This document shows positions 10,141-21,850 of a DNA stretch of 64,000 nt, one piece after another. Every line of letters starts with the position of its first letter. The first letter of the stretch is position 1. The translations under genes were made by a program, and so were the position numbers. The notes beneath the pieces are model-generated. The model searched no databases. It had not been told where the DNA came from and was given only the letters and a program-made list of their open reading frames with translations. The DNA is from Symbiodinium sp. CCMP2592 (taxonomy: Eukaryota > Sar > Dinophyceae > Suessiales > Symbiodiniaceae), in assembly GCA_905221615.1 (NCBI GenBank), contig CAJNDT010003824.1:137001-201000 (forward strand), given 5' to 3'.

Positions 10141-10620
10141 ATGACCGCGGCCACCACTACCATCAGCGCGACGAGGCTTCGTCCATCTCCTGGGAACAGG
10201 CTGCTAAGGATGGCAACGTGGCGGCCCTCGCAGCGCACCTTCAGGCCCAGCTTTCTTTTGAGGTTGCTCTCGCGGAAACAGGCAAGTGGTGGTTCTGTCG
10301 GGAGGGCCGCGAGGGTGCTGAGTGACAGTCCTTCGAGCGGGCGTGCACGTGCCCAGGCCGGGAACGATTTGAATGCCAGAACGCCCTGGCAACGATGGAC
10401 AGCGGCGCACTTTGCCGCAGCAAAAGGCCGCGTCGCGGCGCTGAAGTTCCTCCACAATGCGCGTCTCTGAGCTGCTCCGCTTCAACGCCTGGGTAGTCCT
10501 CTCCGGTGCAGCGCTGCGCAGGCCCGCGTGAACCTCAACGCCAAAACCGTGGAAGGATATACACCGGCCGACATAGCTGCCCAGCACGGCCGTCAAGAGG
10601 CTCTGAAGCTTCTCCTCAAG
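10141..10620 (+). pseudogene. Ankyrin repeat gene fragment (copy 0)
   Basis: Three exon-like pieces match the larger ankyrin copies. A first-exon end reads WEQAAKDGNVAALAAHLQ and stops at about 10,243. A 102-nt exon at 10357-10458 reads AGNDLNART and WTAAHFAAAKGRVAALKFLH. A 99-nt exon at 10522-10620 reads VNLNAKTVEGYTPADIAAQH and QEALKLLLK. Acceptors are AG and the donors are GC, GC and GT. The initiating MCSxGAES sequence is missing and only two full repeats remain, so it is probably a truncated copy. Confidence 0.65.
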
Positions 10621-10640
10621 GTCAGGGAGGGAAAATGCCA

Positions 10641-11485
10641 AAATTGCCAAAGCCTAAAACCATCCTAAAACCCAAACCTTCCATTGCCACCCACTCCCTG
10701 CGTGCCAGGCCGGCGCGGCCAGAACTTTGTCGTGACACCCACCGTCGCGGCTCGGTGGATGTAGAAAACGGAGATTACTGCGATAATTACGAATATTACC
10801 AGTTTACCTGCTCGTATTGCACGATCATATTGCTGTTGTTAGCGCCATGGCTGTTGTCAGGCTGTTGTCATCATGCCTTATGATCTTTATTATTGTTCTT
10901 ATTATTATCAGTACCATTATTGTTATTATTGTTATTACCATTGACTGTTCCCCCGAGAGCGCTGCAATGCCACAGAATCTTTTACTACAGGGGATTAAAT
11001 AATATAACACTCACCATAAGCCTATGTACGGAATACCAAATAGACCTTAAAGGTCCATGCCACATAAGCCTGTACTATTTTGGGGGTCCCTTATTCTAAT
11101 GAAAGTGTAAAAGGGGCCCTAGAACCCTATTCTAATTATTAAGGCACCATATATCCCTTATAGAGCCCTTTAAAGAACCCCTTTAAAGGAACCCTACAAC
11201 CCTATCTTAATTATTGAGGCCAAATTAGGAGCACCTTATTTTGGGTTCCTTCTGATAAGGATCCTACTATTCAGGGTACTCTTGTTAGGGTCCCCTATTT
11301 TCGGAAACTCCCGTTTCGTAGACTGGCTCTTTGGAAGGGCGATTTGGGTGTAGAGGTATGTACATAGAGACTACAACAGCCCTAAGGGCGAGCCTAGTCA
11401 CGATTCCTACTGGCTGGCTGTCTGTATGGATGTATGTGCACGTGTGCATATAGATAACTAACTACATAAATAGATAAATAAATAA

Positions 11486-11523
<38 letters not shown>

Positions 11524-11600
11524 ACACAGACATACATGTATACATGCATGTATGTACATACTTACGTAGGTATGTAGCTTGCGCATTAGGCCAATATTTC
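10641..11600. other. AT-rich triplet and GGGGCCT-type inverted-repeat relics
   Basis: About 10,880-10,950 is degenerate ATT/GTT triplet sequence. About 11,080-11,330 contains several partial copies of the 'aggggcc...ctattctaattattaaggc' inverted-repeat family. No gene is supported. Confidence 0.45.
11463..11525. repeat. (TAAA)n/(TA)n microsatellite
   Basis: AAATAAATAAAT followed by a long TA run; followed by a CATACATGTA-rich stretch. Confidence 0.9.
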
Positions 11601-11839
11601 GGTTTCCGGAGGTTTGGGTGCCAAGGCTTTGCAAAGGTTGGAGGCGGAACCTTCCAAAATGAGATTACAGAATCTAGATTGGCTCTTGCAAGTTCGAAGT
11701 CCAAGGTCAAGATTGGAGGAAAGGCCGTGGGATCCTCTCCCAGCCAGTCGGCTCAGAGCCTTCAGATTGGCTCTGAGCTTCGCTCGTCAGTGCGACGCTT
11801 GCGCCCTCCTAGGGTCCAACCCAGGGTTTAGGGTTTTTC

Positions 11840-13500
11840 CTCAAGCGCCGCGAGGGCCGTAGGATGTTCGATGCCTGCTTGGCATGAGAGCCTCAGACAG
11901 AAATCGGAGTCGTGCAGGGATTCCGGATTTCACGGTTTCGAGTTTTACGGCTCTGGGGCGTTTAAGACGCGCGTGCGCGGGTGGCAAGGCTGTTTTGATT
12001 TGTCGTGGCTCCGCCATCCAACACGGCTCAGTCTTGCTCTGTTGGCATATCTTAAGACTTCTTCGCCCATCCCGGTCGTGTGTGCCTATGTGTGTGAGAA
12101 CCCTAGTTAAACCCAAAACCCTGGACCCGAATCCCTCAACCCTAAACGGTGTTCCATTGTCCGAAAAGCCGCCCTCTGCAGAGCATCCGTAGCGGCTGAG
12201 GGTTTAAGGTTTAGGGGTTTATTGTTTAGGGTTAAGGGTTCGGGTTCGGCGTTTTGGGGAATGGGAGAAGACCTCGGAAAGGAAAGAAGCCCTGCTACGC
12301 AGGATCCTTCTCAAGCCTCAGCTTTCAACTCTCGCTCCAGAATTCCCAGCGGCCCTGTCGCCATGCGTACCCGCTTCCCAACAGCTTTGGGCTCGAATTT
12401 CTTTTATTGCAACTTTGTCTGTCAACTCCAACCCCTTACCTGCGCGATGCATGCTGCGGGCTGAGATTCGGTTTGGGGGCATCTTCGCTGGACAATTGAG
12501 GGATCCAGGAACAGTTTCTGAAACCCTCGACTGCCGGAGACGGTCGAAATGAAGCATGTCTATGATGCGTGCTTTAGGGCTTTAGGGTTTAGGCTGTCTC
12601 GGATTTCTCTCGCCGGCTTTTGGGCATGGTTTCGTGACATTCGGCCATGAGTCGGGTTTGCGTGTGGCTCTGTGAATCCGGAGACCAGGGTTTGACGATA
12701 ATAACTGAACATATGATATGTAATGCACTACCGTGTAGTATAGTACGTATAACACCCTAAACCCTAATGACCCTAAACCCCTAGACCCCAAACCCGAAAC
12801 ACAAAACGCCTAGACCCGATTTGAGTTAGCCCGTCGTTCGAGCAACGATGGCTTGGTTGCTCCTGGGACCTGCCCCTTCAAGCCTAAGCGCGAAGCTCCT
12901 AATCCCTAACTTCTAAGCCACAAACCCTAAGACCCTCAAAGCCCTAAACCCTCAAAGCCCTTAACCCTGTGAGGTGGTAGGGCTGCTCGTGCTGGTGCTG
13001 GGCGTCGCGGAGTCTACGAGAGCTCGGTTCTTAGCACGGGGGAGTCTCGGGCTGGCGCAACTATTGGGGTTCGCAGAGTTTAATCTGGGCGCCGATGCTC
13101 CGCAGATCAGCAGTGCAGCTAGGGTGATTAAGAGGGGCCCCTGTTACTTTCGGCAACATGATGCAGTTTGGAGCTCAGAGTGTCTGGGCTGTTGACTCGG
13201 TGGGATGGGATGTCTTTCGAGCGTTCGAGGATCATCGAAAGGCAAGGTTTCGAGCATGTTCGAGCCAAGCCCACTCTCTCCACTCACGGCGCCAGGTGTA
13301 CACAGAGGGGAGCTTGGCCAGAGCTCAGGCGGCTGGGGACCAGGCACCTGCGGTGTGGTTTAAGCTTTTGGCAATATCTCGTGGTGCTGCATGGCACACT
13401 CTCATTCGCCACTCGCTGGGTCTGTTGAGAGCATCGTTCTGTGATCTACGCGCCGCTGCCAGGAGCGTCTGCTCAAAGTCGCGTGCGTGAATGCCGAACG
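11840..13500. repeat. Upstream part of ankyrin segmental unit 1 (blocks P1-P4)
   Basis: These blocks recur in the same order in units 2 and 3. P1 (about 11,850-12,200) matches 17,230-17,620 and 34,820-35,200. P2 (about 12,250-12,760) matches 17,805-18,277 and 35,300-35,770. P3 (about 12,830-12,900) matches 25,365-25,450 and 35,845-35,930. P4 (about 12,970-13,490) matches 25,500-26,020 and 35,970-36,490. P4 holds overlapping open frames on both strands. They are conserved because the units are recent duplicates and are not evidence of coding. An intact 'empty' version of the DIRS insertion point lies at 12,736/12,737. Confidence 0.7.
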
Positions 13501-13880
13501 AATGTTTTTAGGGGTCTGCGGGTCAGCTGCAGCCTGCTCCCCGGAGTTATTCTGTTCGAAAGAGAAGGAAGGAGAGTCGAAGAAACACCCGAAGCATCGG
13601 ATGCATGCAAAGAACTGTGAACCATGTGCTCCTCTGGAGCTGGAGATATCCCGTGATCAGAACCTGGGGAGCCGCCCACTCTGGCAAGCCTGCCGGAGGG
13701 AAAGCTTTCTTTCCTGTCTCCAGCAGGCAAAGTGTCGGCACAGTTTCCAAGGAACACATGCAAAATGCTCGATGCGCTGGTTGTGGGTCCAGGATCATAG
13801 CCCGGCTAACTTGCTGCCCTTTCCTCCGCCGCTCGTGGGTTGTTTGCTCATTGCCCTCAATCGTTGTAAAGGTCAGAACC

Positions 13881-15074
13881 ATGTGCTCGTCTGGAGCCGA
13901 AAGCACCATGCACCGGCAGGACGAGAAGGCAGAAGTGACTGAGAAACCCATCGCGGAGACGAGCGTGCCGCCTACTACGACCACCACCTCCATCACCACC
14001 ACGAGGGGGCGGCCTCCGGCCATCTCCTTGGCAGACGCTGCCAGAAATGGCGACGTGGCGGCCCTCAAGAAGCACCTCCAGGCCCGGTTAATTGCTCTCG
14101 CAGTAGAAGGCCTGTGGCGATTCTTTCAAGAGGGCCGTGGGGCCGTGCGGAAGGCTTTGATAAATAGTCGAATGAGCTCGGTGCCGAGGCCGGGACCGAT
14201 GTGAATGCCAAACTGGCCGGCGGATGGACCGCGGCGCACTATGCCGCGACGTACGGCCACGTGGCGGCGCTGAAGTTCCTCCACGAGGCGAGGCGCCTTG
14301 TGGAGTTCTTCGGGCGCCGTAGTCAGAACCAGGTCTGAAAGCAAAAGCACCGTTTGGAAATTCCACAAAGTGCAGTGCCGGGGAGAGTGTGAGAGGGCCA
14401 AGTATGGGAGCTCCCCTCCCGAGGCTGGTTCCGATTTGAATGCGGCGGACTCTCTGGATGCGGGATGGACCGCGGCGCACTATGCCGCGTTTTACGGCCA
14501 CCCGGCGGCGCTGAAGTTCCTCCACCAGGCGCCTAGTGGAGTTCTGCGCCGAAGCCGCTGAAGCCGTAGAGTTTTCCCTGTGAGGCGGGCGCCAACCTGA
14601 AAGCGACACAAAAAGCGGGTAGCACGCCGGCCTACTTGGCAGCCTGGCAGGGGAAGGCAGAGGCGCTGGAGGCACTCGCCAAGGCCAGGGCTGCAGCTTT
14701 GCAGAGTCTTCCTATAAGTTGCAGGGGTTAGGACACGACTCGGAGAGGCTTTTCCGCCAACGTCTTCGAATCCTCTGAAAGTGCAAAAAAGGAGGTTCCC
14801 TTGGCGGTTTCCACTCTGAGGCGGGGGCCGACCTGCAGAAGGCGAACCTACAGGGACGGACCCCTGCACACGGTGCAGCTTACGCCGGCCACGTGGACGC
14901 CCTGCGGGTCCTCATCCAGGCTGTGCTCTTCTCTCACTCGGTCTTAGGCCGGTGCAGCAGCCCCCCGCTTCGCAGGCCGGTGTCGACCTCAACGTCCAAG
15001 ACTCTGACGGAAACACGCCGGCCGACGCTGCTGCCAAGCAGGACCATCCAGAGGAGCTGAAGCTTCTCCTCGAG
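13881..15074 (+). CDS. Ankyrin repeat protein, copy 1 (six exons, one repeat per exon)
   Basis: Inferred exons: 13881-14081 (201 nt), 14189-14287 (99), 14424-14528 (105), 14585-14683 (99), 14821-14919 (99), 14976-15074 (99). The first encodes MCSSGAES, a Thr-rich stretch (PTTTTTSITTTRG) and the helix pair ADAARNGDVAALKKHLQ. Every later exon encodes one ankyrin repeat beginning AG.D(L/V)N, such as WTAAHYAAFYGHPAALKFL. The five introns between them are phase 0, start with GC, end with AG, and have AG|GC at both borders. The 99-nt exons equal the 33 residues of one ankyrin repeat. I start at ATG 13881 because the frame upstream of it is not conserved in copy 3. Ankyrin domains bind proteins; no partner can be inferred. 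The 3' end after 15,074 is unresolved and is interrupted by MITE-B. Confidence 0.75.
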
Positions 15075-15121
15075 GCCAGCGAGGGAACTAGAGGAAGCCT
15101 CAACCCTAAGGGGAATCATTA

Positions 15122-15212
15122 CTTACCTTTGGTTAGTAAGGAATGGAAGAATGGTAGTAATAGTAGTTATAATTGTACCTCATTCCTCCATTCCCTACTA
15201 ACCAAAGGCAAG
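15122..15212. mobile_element. MITE-B copy 1 with 4-bp target duplication
   Basis: A 91-bp element beginning CTTACCTTTGGTTAGTA and ending in the imperfect complement CTAACCAAAGGCAAG. It is flanked by ATTA at 15118-15121 and 15213-15216. The paralogous site near 30,700 lacks the element. No coding capacity. Confidence 0.85.
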
Positions 15213-15352
15213 ATTATGGGGTGTCGGGTTTGGTGCAGAGCTTTCGCTTCAATTCACGGGTGGTGCCGCCGCTCGCCTGCCAGGCCGGGGGCAAACGCAA
15301 CAAAGCCTGAGGCCGGACGCCAGCCTTGCTGCGATTATTTACTACTACCGAT

Positions 15353-16079
<727 letters not shown>

Positions 16080-16419
16080 GGTCGCGATGATGACGAGCAT
16101 GATGATGGTTATCGTTATCCTTGTCATAATGGCAGCAATGCAATGATAAGAGTTACATGCAGAATCTGTCAGCAAACTCTCTCGAAGTCAATCTCTAGCC
16201 TCGGCCTGGAAGCCATACTTGTGGGGTTGAGGGCTATATTCATGGAGGCTGTTCCAGGAGGCCATTGTTACAAATTATAGATTTTTGTTCATTCCTCTGA
16301 GTATGCCCTACCAGTACTAGTTCCCCACCAACAGTCCGAAACTCGGCGACAAACCTTAGACCCTCAGAGCCCTTTCCAAACAAAGTCGTTTAACCAAACC
16401 CGTGCAGCCTATCCTGAAC
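16080..16419. other. Unit-1 sequence after the array
   Basis: This stretch matches 31,840-32,178 in unit 2 (shared 'ctctcgaagtcaatctctag'), confirming that the array is internal to the duplicated unit. No gene is supported. Confidence 0.55.
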
Positions 16420-16511
16420 CTTGCCTTTGGTTAGTAGGGAATGGAGGAATGAGGTACAATTATAACTACTACAAACTACCATTCTTCCATTCCTTACTAA
16501 CCAAAGGTAAG
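16420..16511. mobile_element. MITE-B copy 2, inverted relative to copy 1
   Basis: A 92-bp element flanked by GAAC at 16416-16419 and 16512-16515. It is nearly the reverse complement of the copy at 15122-15212. The unit-2 paralog at 32,175-32,178 has a single GAAC and no element, which is a clean empty site. Confidence 0.9.
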
Positions 16512-18277
16512 GAACACAGGTAGAGCTTGCAGAAACAACAATGCTGTGAACCCCCCCCCGTAACCCCTAAGTTCCTCAGGCCCTACACCGTTTTAAACCC
16601 CACAATTACTACTATGACTATGTTAACTATCATGATGATGACTATTATTAAGACTATTGCTATTCTGATTACTAATATTAAAACTATTATTTTTGTTGTT
16701 GCCGTTTTAAGTCCCAAAATTACTACGATGACCATTATTATTGTGATTATGATTATGACTATTCTGACCATGATGATGATTATTATTGACACTGTGATTA
16801 TTATGATTCCTATTATTCTGGTTCATACCAAAGCGTTAAACCCCAGAAGGGGCCCTAATAATTACCAATGCTATGTTGGGGGTTCCTTATTGTAGTTATC
16901 GTGGGCCCCCAAACCCTATTCTAACTATTCAGGCCCTCATATGAAGCTTCCTTCGGAGGCCCTTCAGCCTCGAGCTTTGAAGCTCTGCCCGACGGCTTTC
17001 GAATGACTTCAGCACGCCAGGAGTCCCCCCACCCTAGGCCTTCGAGAATCTTTAAGCGCCAGGTTGAGGTGCACAATATCACAGAAACTAGCTTGGCTCT
17101 TAGAAGTTAAAGTTCAGGGAGGAAGGGGCAGATCCTCTCCCAGCCAGTCGGCTCCCATCCTTCAGATTAGCTCTTAGCTCTGCTTAGGCTTTAGGGTTTA
17201 GAGGTTTCGTTGTATTTGGGTTTAGGGCCTCCAACCAGGCTGCAGCCGGCGTCCGCCGCTTCATGCGCCGCGACCAGAGGGCCGCAGGATGTTCGATGCC
17301 TGCATGGCATGGAAGCCTCATGCAGACAGAAATCGGAGTCGTCGTGCAGGGATTCAGGATTTGACGGTTTTCGGGTTTTACCGCTTTGGGGCGTTTAAGA
17401 TGCGCGGGCGCGGGTGGCAATCCTGCTCTGCCATCCGACACGGCTCAGTCTTGCTCTGATGGCATAACTTACGACTTCTTCGCCCATCCCGGTCCTGTGT
17501 CTATGTGTGTGAGAACCCTAAACCCTGTACCCTGAACCCTGAACCCGAATCCCTAAACCCTGAACTGGGCTCCCATGTCCGAAAAGCCGCCCTCTGCAGA
17601 GCATCCGTAGCGGCTGAGGGTTTAGGGTTATTTGAGCGTTTAGGGTTGTGGGTTTAGGGCTTTATTGTTTTGGGTTTAGGAGTTCAGGGGTTTAGACGTT
17701 TAGGTTTTAGGGTTTTTTTTGTTTAAGGTTCAGGGGTTTATTGCTTAGGGTTTAGGGAATTTAGGGTTTTATTGTTTAGGGTTTCGGGTTCGGGTTCGGC
17801 CTTTTGGGGAATGGGAGAAGACCTCGGAAAGCAAAGAAGCCCTGCTACGGAGGATCCTTGTGGAGCCTCAGCTTTCAACTCTTCCTCCAGAGTACCCAGC
17901 GGCCCTGCAGCCATGCGTACACGCTTCGCAGCAGCTTTGGGCTCGAATTTCTTTGGGCAACTTTGTCATTGTCTGTCAACTCCAAGCCCTTACCTGCGCG
18001 ATGCATGCCGCGGGCTGAGATTCGGTTTGGGGGCATCTTCGCTGGACATTGAGTGATCCAGGAGCAGTTTCTGAAACCTTCGACTGCCGGAAACGATCGA
18101 AATGAAGCATGTCTATGATTTGTGCTTTAGGGCTTTAGGGTTTAGGTTTTCTAGGATTTCTCCTGCCGCTTTTCGACATGGTTTCTTGACATGCGGCCAT
18201 CAGTCGGGTTTGCTTGTGGCTCCGTGGCTCTGGAGGCCAGGGTTTGACTCTAGTAACTGACCAATGCACTACAGGGT
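16512..18277. repeat. Start of segmental unit 2 (AT-rich triplets, P1, telomere repeats, P2)
   Basis: 16,600-16,830 is degenerate ATT/ACT triplet sequence paralogous to 32,270-32,430. 16,850-16,945 is a GGGGCCT-type inverted-repeat relic. 17,230-17,620 is P1 and 17,805-18,277 is P2. A dense run of telomere-type motifs lies at 17,620-17,800. The P2 copy is cut at 18,277 by the DIRS-like pair and resumes at 25,267. Confidence 0.6.
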
Positions 18278-18460
18278 TTGTAGAGGAATCTGTGCTTGCA
18301 CTGATCAACTCGCATGTCATAGGGCCAAGCCAACAGCCTTTCTTCAGCATCCTGCTCGGGCCGGCTGCCATTTTGGGTCAGACTCACGACGGGTCTCGGT
18401 GACGCGGGGTTGTTGTTCCCGTGGTGACTTTTTCTTGTTGATTGTTTTCTGTTTCTGGTC

Positions 18461-19222
18461 ATGTCGACTCCTCCGCGTGCCTCGCACGACGATTTGCCTG
18501 TGCAGATCAGACAGAACCTTGCTGTGCAGCGAATGCAGCAGAACCTCTTTGAGATTGACGAATTTGCTTCCCGTGTGGAATCGCAAGAGGGTGCTGCAGC
18601 AGCAGTTGCCCCTATCCCGACCAGGGCAGCACCTGCTGGTTCTGCCGATGACATGGTCATTGAAGATGTGACGGCTCTGCTCGCCCAGGTCACCAAGCAA
18701 TCTGAAGACGAGGTGAAGAGAGCAGGTGTGGTCGAAACACTGCGAGCCGCCAACACGGTGGGTCTCCTCAAGGGACAGCCCATCCTTCAGCGTTTGTTTC
18801 TGGACATGTACGACGAGACCAAGCGCAATCGGCTGATGACTTCCAGCCGCGCCTCCTCTACTATGGGTAAGCCTCCTGTGGTAGCGGACGCGGTTGCCTC
18901 AGGTGCCGATCGTCCCTCCCAGGAGGTGTCACCTGAGGCAGTTGATGTCGAGATGGTGGAGTCGGTGGATCTGGCTTCTGGCGACGACTTTTGCATGGTT
19001 GAAGTGCCCCCTGGGGAGGGGAGCGCGGTTGCCTCAGGTGCCGATCCTCCCTCGAGGAGGGCCACGCCGCCTTCCATGGAGGTGGTCACGGCGCTGGAGA
19101 AGTTGGCCGGGACCCTCCCACGGAGGGTTTTCCGGATGGCTACGCGGCCTCGTTCTTCAGGTTTTGCATCGGGGCCTCGGCTAGGTTCTCCGATACGGTC
19201 CATACCAGGCCTGACTCCATGA
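18461..19222 (+). CDS. ORF1 of DIRS-like copy 1 (unknown function)
   Basis: A 253-residue frame from ATG 18461 opens MSTPPRASHDDLPVQIRQN. An N-terminal helical region is followed by a Ser/Pro/Val-rich part holding two copies of VASGAD.PS. It lies just after the shared 5' terminal region, where a gag-like product would be expected, but no zinc finger or other named domain is visible. It shares no obvious sequence with the gag-like frame of copy 2. Function unknown; structural or DNA-binding roles are possible. Confidence 0.5.
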   Translation: MSTPPRASHDDLPVQIRQNLAVQRMQQNLFEIDEFASRVESQEGAAAAVAPIPTRAAPAGSADDMVIEDVTALLAQVTKQSEDEVKRAGVVETLRAANTVGLLKGQPILQRLFLDMYDETKRNRLMTSSRASSTMGKPPVVADAVASGADRPSQEVSPEAVDVEMVESVDLASGDDFCMVEVPPGEGSAVASGADPPSRRATPPSMEVVTALEKLAGTLPRRVFRMATRPRSSGFASGPRLGSPIRSIPGLTP

Positions 19223-19417
19223 AGCTCAGGGGACAACGATCGCCCCAGCCGCTCATCGCGCCTCTGCTCTCCTTCTCCCAGCTGTGGTGGGGACCTATGA
19301 TCGCCTTCAGTAAGAGGCGGAACAGCCTGGCCACGCCTTGAGGACGATTACCTCCTTCCGGTCCCAGACCGCGACCGCCTGGACTTCACGAGGGCCCCCC
19401 GAGATAATTCCCGGGGA

Positions 19418-19808
19418 TTGCGGTGGCTCAGGGCCCTTCTCTCTTTGAAGGGGGCCCGAATTTCGGAGGAGGAGGTCAAGATGATGGGTCTTCATGCCGA
19501 ACCTGGCCTTCCAGATGGGAGTCCCCCGGGAGCAGCGACGCTACTTGGGACGGTGGCAGGGGGACAGCATGGCGGATGTTTACACGAGGGAACACCGCTC
19601 TGTGGTCTTGTCCATATGGAAGGAAGTCTTGTCCAAGCCCCAGCCGAAGGCGGAGGATGGGGTCCGTTTTGTTCCGGAAGACCTGGATGCCCCTTATTAC
19701 AAGTTGGCTGAAGAGCCTTTGATGGAGGCCGACGCTGCGCAGCTCCCCCTGCCCAGAGACTCTAAGGAATATTCCTTAAATCATATTAGGGATCCTCTTA
19801 TAATTTAA
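19418..19808 (+). pseudogene. Tyrosine recombinase C-terminal fragment, frameshifted
   Basis: One frame reads ISEEEVKMMGLH. A second frame then reads MPNLAFQMGVPREQRRYLG and RWQGDSMADVYTREHR. LGRW and the Tyr of VYTREH fit the last catalytic boxes of DIRS-type tyrosine recombinases. The expected H-x-x-R box would fall exactly where the frame changes (about 19,488-19,494): the His is present and the Arg is absent, so a small deletion probably removed it. The C-terminal tail is then interrupted by MITE-C, which supplies the stop. Probably inactive. Confidence 0.65.
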
Positions 19809-19846
19809 GGTATATTCCTTAATTAAGGGATATTGGAGTCTCTGGG
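19752..19846. mobile_element. MITE-C copy inserted in the DIRS-like element
   Basis: The ends are perfect inverted repeats CCCAGAGACTC and GAGTCTCTGGG; inside are TAAGGAATATTCC/TATTCCTTAA inverted motifs. Related sequences lie at about 7,930-8,012, 32,736-32,811 and 34,747-34,775. It has no coding capacity. Confidence 0.8.
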
Positions 19847-20537
19847 TGCTTTCGTCTGCTAAGGATCCTCCGGAGGAGAAGCGGGCGGATGGCCCCGTCT
19901 TTATGGCAACCAACTCCCGGAAGACAGGGTCTCCTCCGGACTGCTTCCTGCTCGATGTTGTGACCAAGGACTCCTCCAACGGGGACCCCTCGGATGGCTC
20001 GGGTTCGGCGAGTTCCTTGGAATGGGACTCTTGCTCGTCCCCCCACGAGCAGCCTCCTCCTCCGCCAGCCCCTGGCCTGGTGACCGGGAGTCCTGGCGAC
20101 CCCTCCTCTCTCCAGCCACAGGTGCCGATCCCCTGGCCAGGGTGTTTCCACGTGGTAAGTCCGGCCCAAGGGAGTTGGCAGGCATTAGCCCTGCGGACTT
20201 GGCGTATCTGAGCTATGCCTGCCCCGGGTCCCTCGGAGTTTTGATCTGATCTGCCACTTCCTCGGACCTCGTCGGATTCGGGGAAAAAGTGCGTGTGCCT
20301 AACCTAGGGCTTGTGGCTGCACTGTGACTTGTAGAGGAATCTGTGCTTGCACTGATCAACTCGCATGTCATAGGGCCAAGCCAACAGCCTTTTTTCAGCA
20401 TCCTGCTCGGGCCATTTTGGGTCAGACTCACGACGGGTCTCGGTGACGCGGGGTTGTTGTTCCCGTGGTGACTTTTTCTTGCCCTCCCGCCCTCTTCTGG
20501 TTTCTGGTTCAAGCCTGGCATCCTGCCGCCTGGACCG

Positions 20538-21850
20538 ATGGACAGACCTCGTGCCGAAATCGACGCTAAGCAGACCCTGACACGGCCCCCGGAGCTGTGC
20601 CCGGACCCCTACAAGGACGAGGTCCGCCTGGTCCTTGCCCGGCATCAAGTCCCGTGGCTAGTCCTCTTTGTCATGGGGAAACAGGGATTTGTCACGGCCC
20701 AGGACTGGGCAGGCCGCTGGGATGAAAAGGAACTCCCAAGCTGGGCTTCTCACCAGGCCAGAATGGCTATGCTGAGCACACTTGCGTCCTCACAGCGATC
20801 CGCCTGGAGAACGCGGTCGAACAGTTCAAGCTCCTCAAGAAAATGAAGCTTGCCGAGGTGGACATTCACTCGGCTGAGGACTACAAAGCGATGATTGGCA
20901 GAGGGGACCGCCAGGAAATGAGGGCAGCCTACCTGTCCAAGTTCGGATCATATGCTCGGGGTCATGAAGAGGGTCTTGTACCGGGGGGAGTTCCTATCGG
21001 GCTCCCAGCTGGATCTCAACAAGGTTGTGGCAGACCACCCCAAGGATGGTGAACTGAAGTTCCAGAAGCGTCAAAGCAAGGAGGACGAGGAGTGGATCCA
21101 TGAGGAATCCAACCGTGTCCAGTCGGAGAAACAGTGGAAACGGGTCCTCATGATCTGGCGGACGTCCCTCCTCATGGTTGTGGCGACCTGCACGGGTCCC
21201 TCCTGCATTCACCTGACTAAGGCGACTTCTACAACTTCCTCTTCGGGGACACCATCATGAACCGGGAGCCCGCCCCTTCATTGGGGGTTTTAATGACAGC
21301 TGAAAGGAAGGTCTGGCGTCAGGTGGCCCTGAGCATGGCCAAGGATGAGACTCTGACCATCTCGGCTGCCCCCAAGGAAATCCAGAATAACTCGCGGTTG
21401 TGGTCGATGGAGATCGACGAGTTCTGCCTTCGTCGCCACCACTCCTTCCAGCCCAAAGGCCCCAAGAAAGGCAAGGGCAAGGGCAAGGACAAGGACAAGG
21501 GCAAGGTCTTCCAGCAGTGGGACTACTGGAAAGGGAAAGGCAAGAGGCCTGGAAAAGGCAAGGGCGACTCGTTCAAGTACCAGGGCAAGTCGAAGAAGGA
21601 AGATTGGCGTTGGGCCGCGCGCCCGGAGGAGGCGGCCGAGCAACCCCCTCCACCGCCGGCTACATCCTTTCGCGCCAAGGCATCGCACCATGAGTGGGCG
21701 CCCAAAGGGTCGGACGGCAAGGAGTTCTGCAAGAAGTACCATGCCTTCAACCGGTGCCCGGCAAATTGCGGTCGCTCCCACAACTGCCCGGTTATCCTCC
21801 CTGATGGCAAGATCTGTGAGAAGAACCACAGGGCGGTGGACCGCTCGTGA
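20538..21850 (+). pseudogene. gag-like region of DIRS-like copy 2
   Basis: The region opens at ATG 20538 (MDRPRAEIDAKQTLT). It shifts frame near 20,780 to VLTAIRLENAVEQFKLLKK and KLAEVDIHSAEDYKAM, shifts again, and ends in a frame (21257-21850) with a long Lys/Gly-rich stretch (about 21,460-21,590). A Cys/His cluster CKKYHAFNRCPANCGRSHNC precedes the stop at 21,850. Basic and Cys/His segments suggest a nucleic-acid-binding capsid-type protein. At least two frameshifts make it non-functional as it stands. Confidence 0.6.

Larger units (their letters stand above)
18278..20328 (+). mobile_element. DIRS-like retroelement copy 1 (internally deleted, keeps tyrosine recombinase end)
   Basis: About 155 bp at the 5' end (18278-18440) match 20329-20481, and about 122 bp at the 3' end (20,206-20,328) match 25,146-25,266. 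The two elements therefore share termini and abut without intervening sequence. Copy 1 contains ORF1 and a C-terminal tyrosine recombinase fragment but no reverse transcriptase, so it is a deletion derivative. It carries a nested MITE-C. Confidence 0.75.

Noticed and set aside
13144..13490. P4 open frames conserved in three units, on both strands
   Set aside because: Units are recent duplicates, so conservation is expected without coding. Frames differ at their ends by indels. Only the last part (ERLLEVAC...) looks exon-like.
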